DNA from: Candidatus Faecivivens stercoripullorum
Lineage (GTDB): Bacteria > Bacillota > Clostridia > Oscillospirales > Ruminococcaceae
DNA length: 8,267 nt
NCBI GenBank assembly: GCA_018715285.1
Contig: DVLW01000112.1
Coordinates: 1 to 8,267, forward strand
Reading direction: 5' to 3'
How positions within the stretch are numbered: the stretch's first letter is position 1; the number at the start of each line of letters is the position of its first letter. The notes beneath the pieces are model-generated. The model saw only the letters and a list, made by a program, of their open reading frames with translations, did no database searches and was not told the DNA's origin. Of the stretch, positions 6,490 to 8,267 are shown piece by piece. Both the position numbers and the translations under genes were made by a program.

Positions 6490-7032
6490 TTACAACACAA
6501 TGCGGGTAAGATTTCTGCGCAGGCTGTCCAGCTGTTCCCGGACAGAACCATCCAGTTCATGTCCGTCATACTGCAGCAGAACGCCGCCGATCAGCGAAGC
6601 ATCCACCTTGTTTTGCAGCAGGACATTTTTACCTGAAAGGGCAGAGAGCCGCGCAGAAAGCTTTTCGATCTGCTGGCCGGTCATCGGGACAGCAGTTACC
6701 GCTGTTACCGGCAGAATATTGTGATAATCGCGGTAAAGTGCCGTAAAGGCCTGCTGAATCTGAGGGAAAAATCCTGCTCGCTGTTCATCCGCAAGAATCC
6801 TGAAAAAATTATACAGGATAGGCTCTACCTTGCCGGAAATCGTTTCTTTAAGCATCTGAGCCTTTTCTTCACGGGTCACGGCAGGGGAGGAAAGCAGCGT
6901 CAGGAAGAGCGGCTGTTCACTGAAAACCGACGAAAGGGTATCCAGCTCATTTTTCGTTTCTTCCAGCAGGTTTTCCTCGACAGCAGCGTCAAAAAGTGCC
7001 TGAGCGTACACTTTCTGGATCAATTCTGCCAT
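6490..7032 (-). CDS. atpH: F-type ATP synthase subunit delta
   Basis: A 180-residue peripheral-stalk protein (the OSCP counterpart) that ties the b dimer to the top of the alpha subunits. The N-terminal helical domain (about 1-105) begins ELIQKVYAQALFDAAVEE, and the C-terminal domain ends with the family signature GGVLLQYDGHELDGSVREQL (148-167). ATG start at 7032-7030 with AGGTG 7 bases upstream. It overlaps the end of atpF by 13 bases, so translation is probably coupled and the two stalk partners are made together. Confidence 0.97.
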   Translation of the reverse strand: MAELIQKVYAQALFDAAVEENLLEETKNELDTLSSVFSEQPLFLTLLSSPAVTREEKAQMLKETISGKVEPILYNFFRILADEQRAGFFPQIQQAFTALYRDYHNILPVTAVTAVPMTGQQIEKLSARLSALSGKNVLLQNKVDASLIGGVLLQYDGHELDGSVREQLDSLRRNLTRIVL

Positions 7033-7529
7033 TGCTGTTCACCTACATTTTCGATGAATTCGTCGATCATTTTGCGGTGGGAATCAGCATCCAGTTCTTT
7101 GTGGATGACGTTTTCCGCAGCCTGCAGCGCAAGATCGGCGATCTGGTTTTTCACTTCGTTGAGCGCCTGTTTCTTTTCGATAGCAGCCTGTTCATCCGCA
7201 CGCCGGATAATCTCGGAAGCATTCTGTCTTGCTTCGGCGATCATCGCATCAGAGCGCAGCTGTGCGCGTCCGGTAGCACTGCGGACAATGGCATCGGCCT
7301 CTTCTTTGGCGTTTGCCATCTTCTGTTCATACTGCTGTTTCAGGCTGTTAGCGTCAGCGTTGGCCTCGTCCGCCTTTTTATAGGTGTCCTCGACCTCAGC
7401 CTGACGCTGGGCAAACATCCTTTTAACCGGCTGGTAGAGGAACTTCTTCAGAATAAAATAGTCAATGACGAGGTTGACAAGGGTAAAGAGCAACTGCCAG
7501 CCGCTGACACTGAAAATTGATTCGGTCAT
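7020..7529 (-). CDS. atpF: F-type ATP synthase subunit b
   Basis: A 169-residue peripheral-stalk subunit. One N-terminal membrane helix (about 10-28) leads into LKKFLYQPVKRMFAQRQ, the conserved junction, then a long charged coiled coil rich in Ala, Glu, Lys and Gln to about 150, as expected for the b dimer that spans from Fo to delta. Asp23 (in NLVIDYFIL) sits within the predicted membrane helix, which is slightly odd. The start is the ATG at 7529-7527; an in-frame TAA lies 9 bases upstream, so it cannot start earlier. The best ribosome site, AAAGG, is about 15 bases away, weaker than in the neighbouring genes. The 3' end overlaps atpH. Confidence 0.96.
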   Translation of the reverse strand: MTESIFSVSGWQLLFTLVNLVIDYFILKKFLYQPVKRMFAQRQAEVEDTYKKADEANADANSLKQQYEQKMANAKEEADAIVRSATGRAQLRSDAMIAEARQNASEIIRRADEQAAIEKKQALNEVKNQIADLALQAAENVIHKELDADSHRKMIDEFIENVGEQQWQN

Positions 7530-7587
7530 AGACTTTTAACCGTACCTTTCTTTGAGCGGTGGAACTGTTCTTTCATCCGTCTGTGAA

Positions 7588-7845
7588 TCACAGCAGCGGG
7601 TTGAAGAACAGCAGCGCAAGCGCGATAAACAGACCGTAAATACCGGTCGTCTCGGCAATCGCACAACCGATCAGCATGGTTTTGGTAACGATACCCTGGC
7701 TTTCAGGCTGTCTTGCGACTGCCTCGACTGCTTTACCTGCCGCATAACCTTCACCGATACCAGGGCCGATACCTGCGATCATAGCCAGACCGGCGCCAAT
7801 TGCGGAAGCTGCTTTAATCAAAGTGATGCCGTCGATATTGTTCAT
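7588..7845 (-). CDS. atpE: F-type ATP synthase subunit c (rotor ring), probable Na+-binding type
   Basis: An 85-residue hairpin of two membrane helices (about 8-44 and 53-80) joined by the polar RQPE loop (45-48) that contacts gamma and epsilon. The ring-packing glycines GAGLAMIAGIGPGIGEG are present. The ion-carrying acid is E65 in AETTGIY. Compared with known Na+ rings such as Ilyobacter tartaricus, the ligand positions read P28, E32 (Gln in Ilyobacter), I63 (Val), T66 (Ser), T67 and Y70. Both E32 (codon 7752-7750, GAA) and E65 (7653-7651, GAG) were checked in the DNA. This two-carboxylate set is the one described for Fusobacterium nucleatum, which supports Na+ coupling. ATG start at 7845-7843 with AAAGGAA about 8 bases upstream. 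Gaps of 75 bases to atpB and 58 to atpF. Confidence 0.98.
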   Translation of the reverse strand: MNNIDGITLIKAASAIGAGLAMIAGIGPGIGEGYAAGKAVEAVARQPESQGIVTKTMLIGCAIAETTGIYGLFIALALLFFNPLL

Positions 7846-7920
7846 AATTCATTTCCTTTCTGTGCCAAAACGTTATTTTAAAAAGGCGTTCGCTCAAGGC
7901 CGCTTACGATGACAGATACC

Positions 7921-8267
7921 TCAAGCGATGTCGTCCGAAGGACCAGTATTGGAGATATATGCCATTGTCAGCATACAGAAGATAAACGCCTGCATCACAC
8001 CACTGAACAGGTCAAAATACAGTGATAATATCGCCGGAACACCGACCTCAAGGATCGGAATCGGGATATGGATCATCGAACTGAGCGACCCCAGTGCGGT
8101 ATATACCAGCGACATGATGATACTGCCGCCGAGTACGTTGCCGAAATGACGCAGGGACATCGACATGGGCGTGGTTACAATACCAATCAGGTTAATCGGA
8201 GTCAAAATCTTGACCGGTTCGGTAAAGCTCTTGAGATATCCGGTAAAACCGCTGTATTTGAAACCGA
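7921..8267 (-). CDS. atpB: F-type ATP synthase subunit a, C-terminal part (cut by window edge)
   Basis: The last 114 residues of the stator channel subunit; the reading frame is open to the window edge, so the N-terminal half lies outside. The conserved SLRHFGN segment contains the essential Arg (codon 8151-8149, equivalent to E. coli R210) and Asn. The last helix has DLFSGVMQAFIFCMLTMAYI, with the conserved Gln of the ion path. Relative to E. coli, the E219 position is Ser (after LGG) and the H245 position is Asp (codon 8013-8011). Subunit a forms the two half-channels through which the ion reaches and leaves the c-ring. It stops with TGA at 7923-7921, 75 bases before atpE, and I found no other gene in that gap. 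Confidence 0.96.
   Translation of the reverse strand, partial: GFKYSGFTGYLKSFTEPVKILTPINLIGIVTTPMSMSLRHFGNVLGGSIIMSLVYTALGSLSSMIHIPIPILEVGVPAILSLYFDLFSGVMQAFIFCMLTMAYISNTGPSDDIA

Noticed and set aside
7846..7920. Possible small gene or attenuator between atpB and atpE
   Set aside because: Only weak GC-rich pairings (around 7885-7915) are seen, with no start codon plus ribosome site and no convincing stem followed by a T-run.

Overview
The window is an ordinary housekeeping stretch of a low-to-mid GC Firmicute. Strong AGGAGG-type ribosome sites, TTG and GTG starts, an AT-rich spacer between fairly GC-rich genes, and clostridial-looking ATP synthase proteins suggest an anaerobic Clostridia member, possibly of the Oscillospiraceae/Ruminococcaceae group. 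The genus cannot be fixed from sequence reading alone.

Right part (8267 down to 2175, minus strand): most of an F-type ATP synthase operon in the classic order atpB (a, C-terminal part only), atpE (c), atpF (b), atpH (delta), atpA (alpha), atpG (gamma), atpD (beta), atpC (epsilon). All eight subunits are represented and seven genes are complete. Catalytic motifs are intact: Walker A in alpha and beta, the beta catalytic Glu, DELSEED, the alpha arginine finger and the essential Arg of subunit a. Genes are tightly packed, with one overlap (atpF/atpH) and a ribosome site overlapping a stop codon (atpD/atpC), as expected for coordinated production. The most informative detail is subunit c: it carries the residues of Na+-binding rotors and two carboxylates (E32 and E65), the arrangement described for the Fusobacterium nucleatum Na+ c-ring. 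The enzyme is therefore probably Na+-coupled.

Middle (1493-2174): a short plus-strand gene (GTG start at 1789) encodes a 102-residue protein with an N-terminal double-CxxC zinc ribbon, one membrane helix and an acidic Ser/Glu tail. It converges on atpC, and a strong hairpin at 2128-2161 can terminate transcription from both sides. The 296-base spacer at 1493-1788 holds two back-to-back sigma-A-type promoters, one for this gene and one for the permease.

Left part (71-1492, minus strand): a complete NCS2/AzgA-type purine permease with a TTG start behind a perfect AAGGAGG site. It is transcribed from its own promoter and has no evident functional link to the ATP synthase.

I see no mobile element, CRISPR array, structural RNA, riboswitch or clearly new system here. 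The points worth a second look are the ion-binding site of the rotor, the small membrane zinc-ribbon protein, a perfect intercistronic hairpin before atpD, and repeats around the small gene's promoter.
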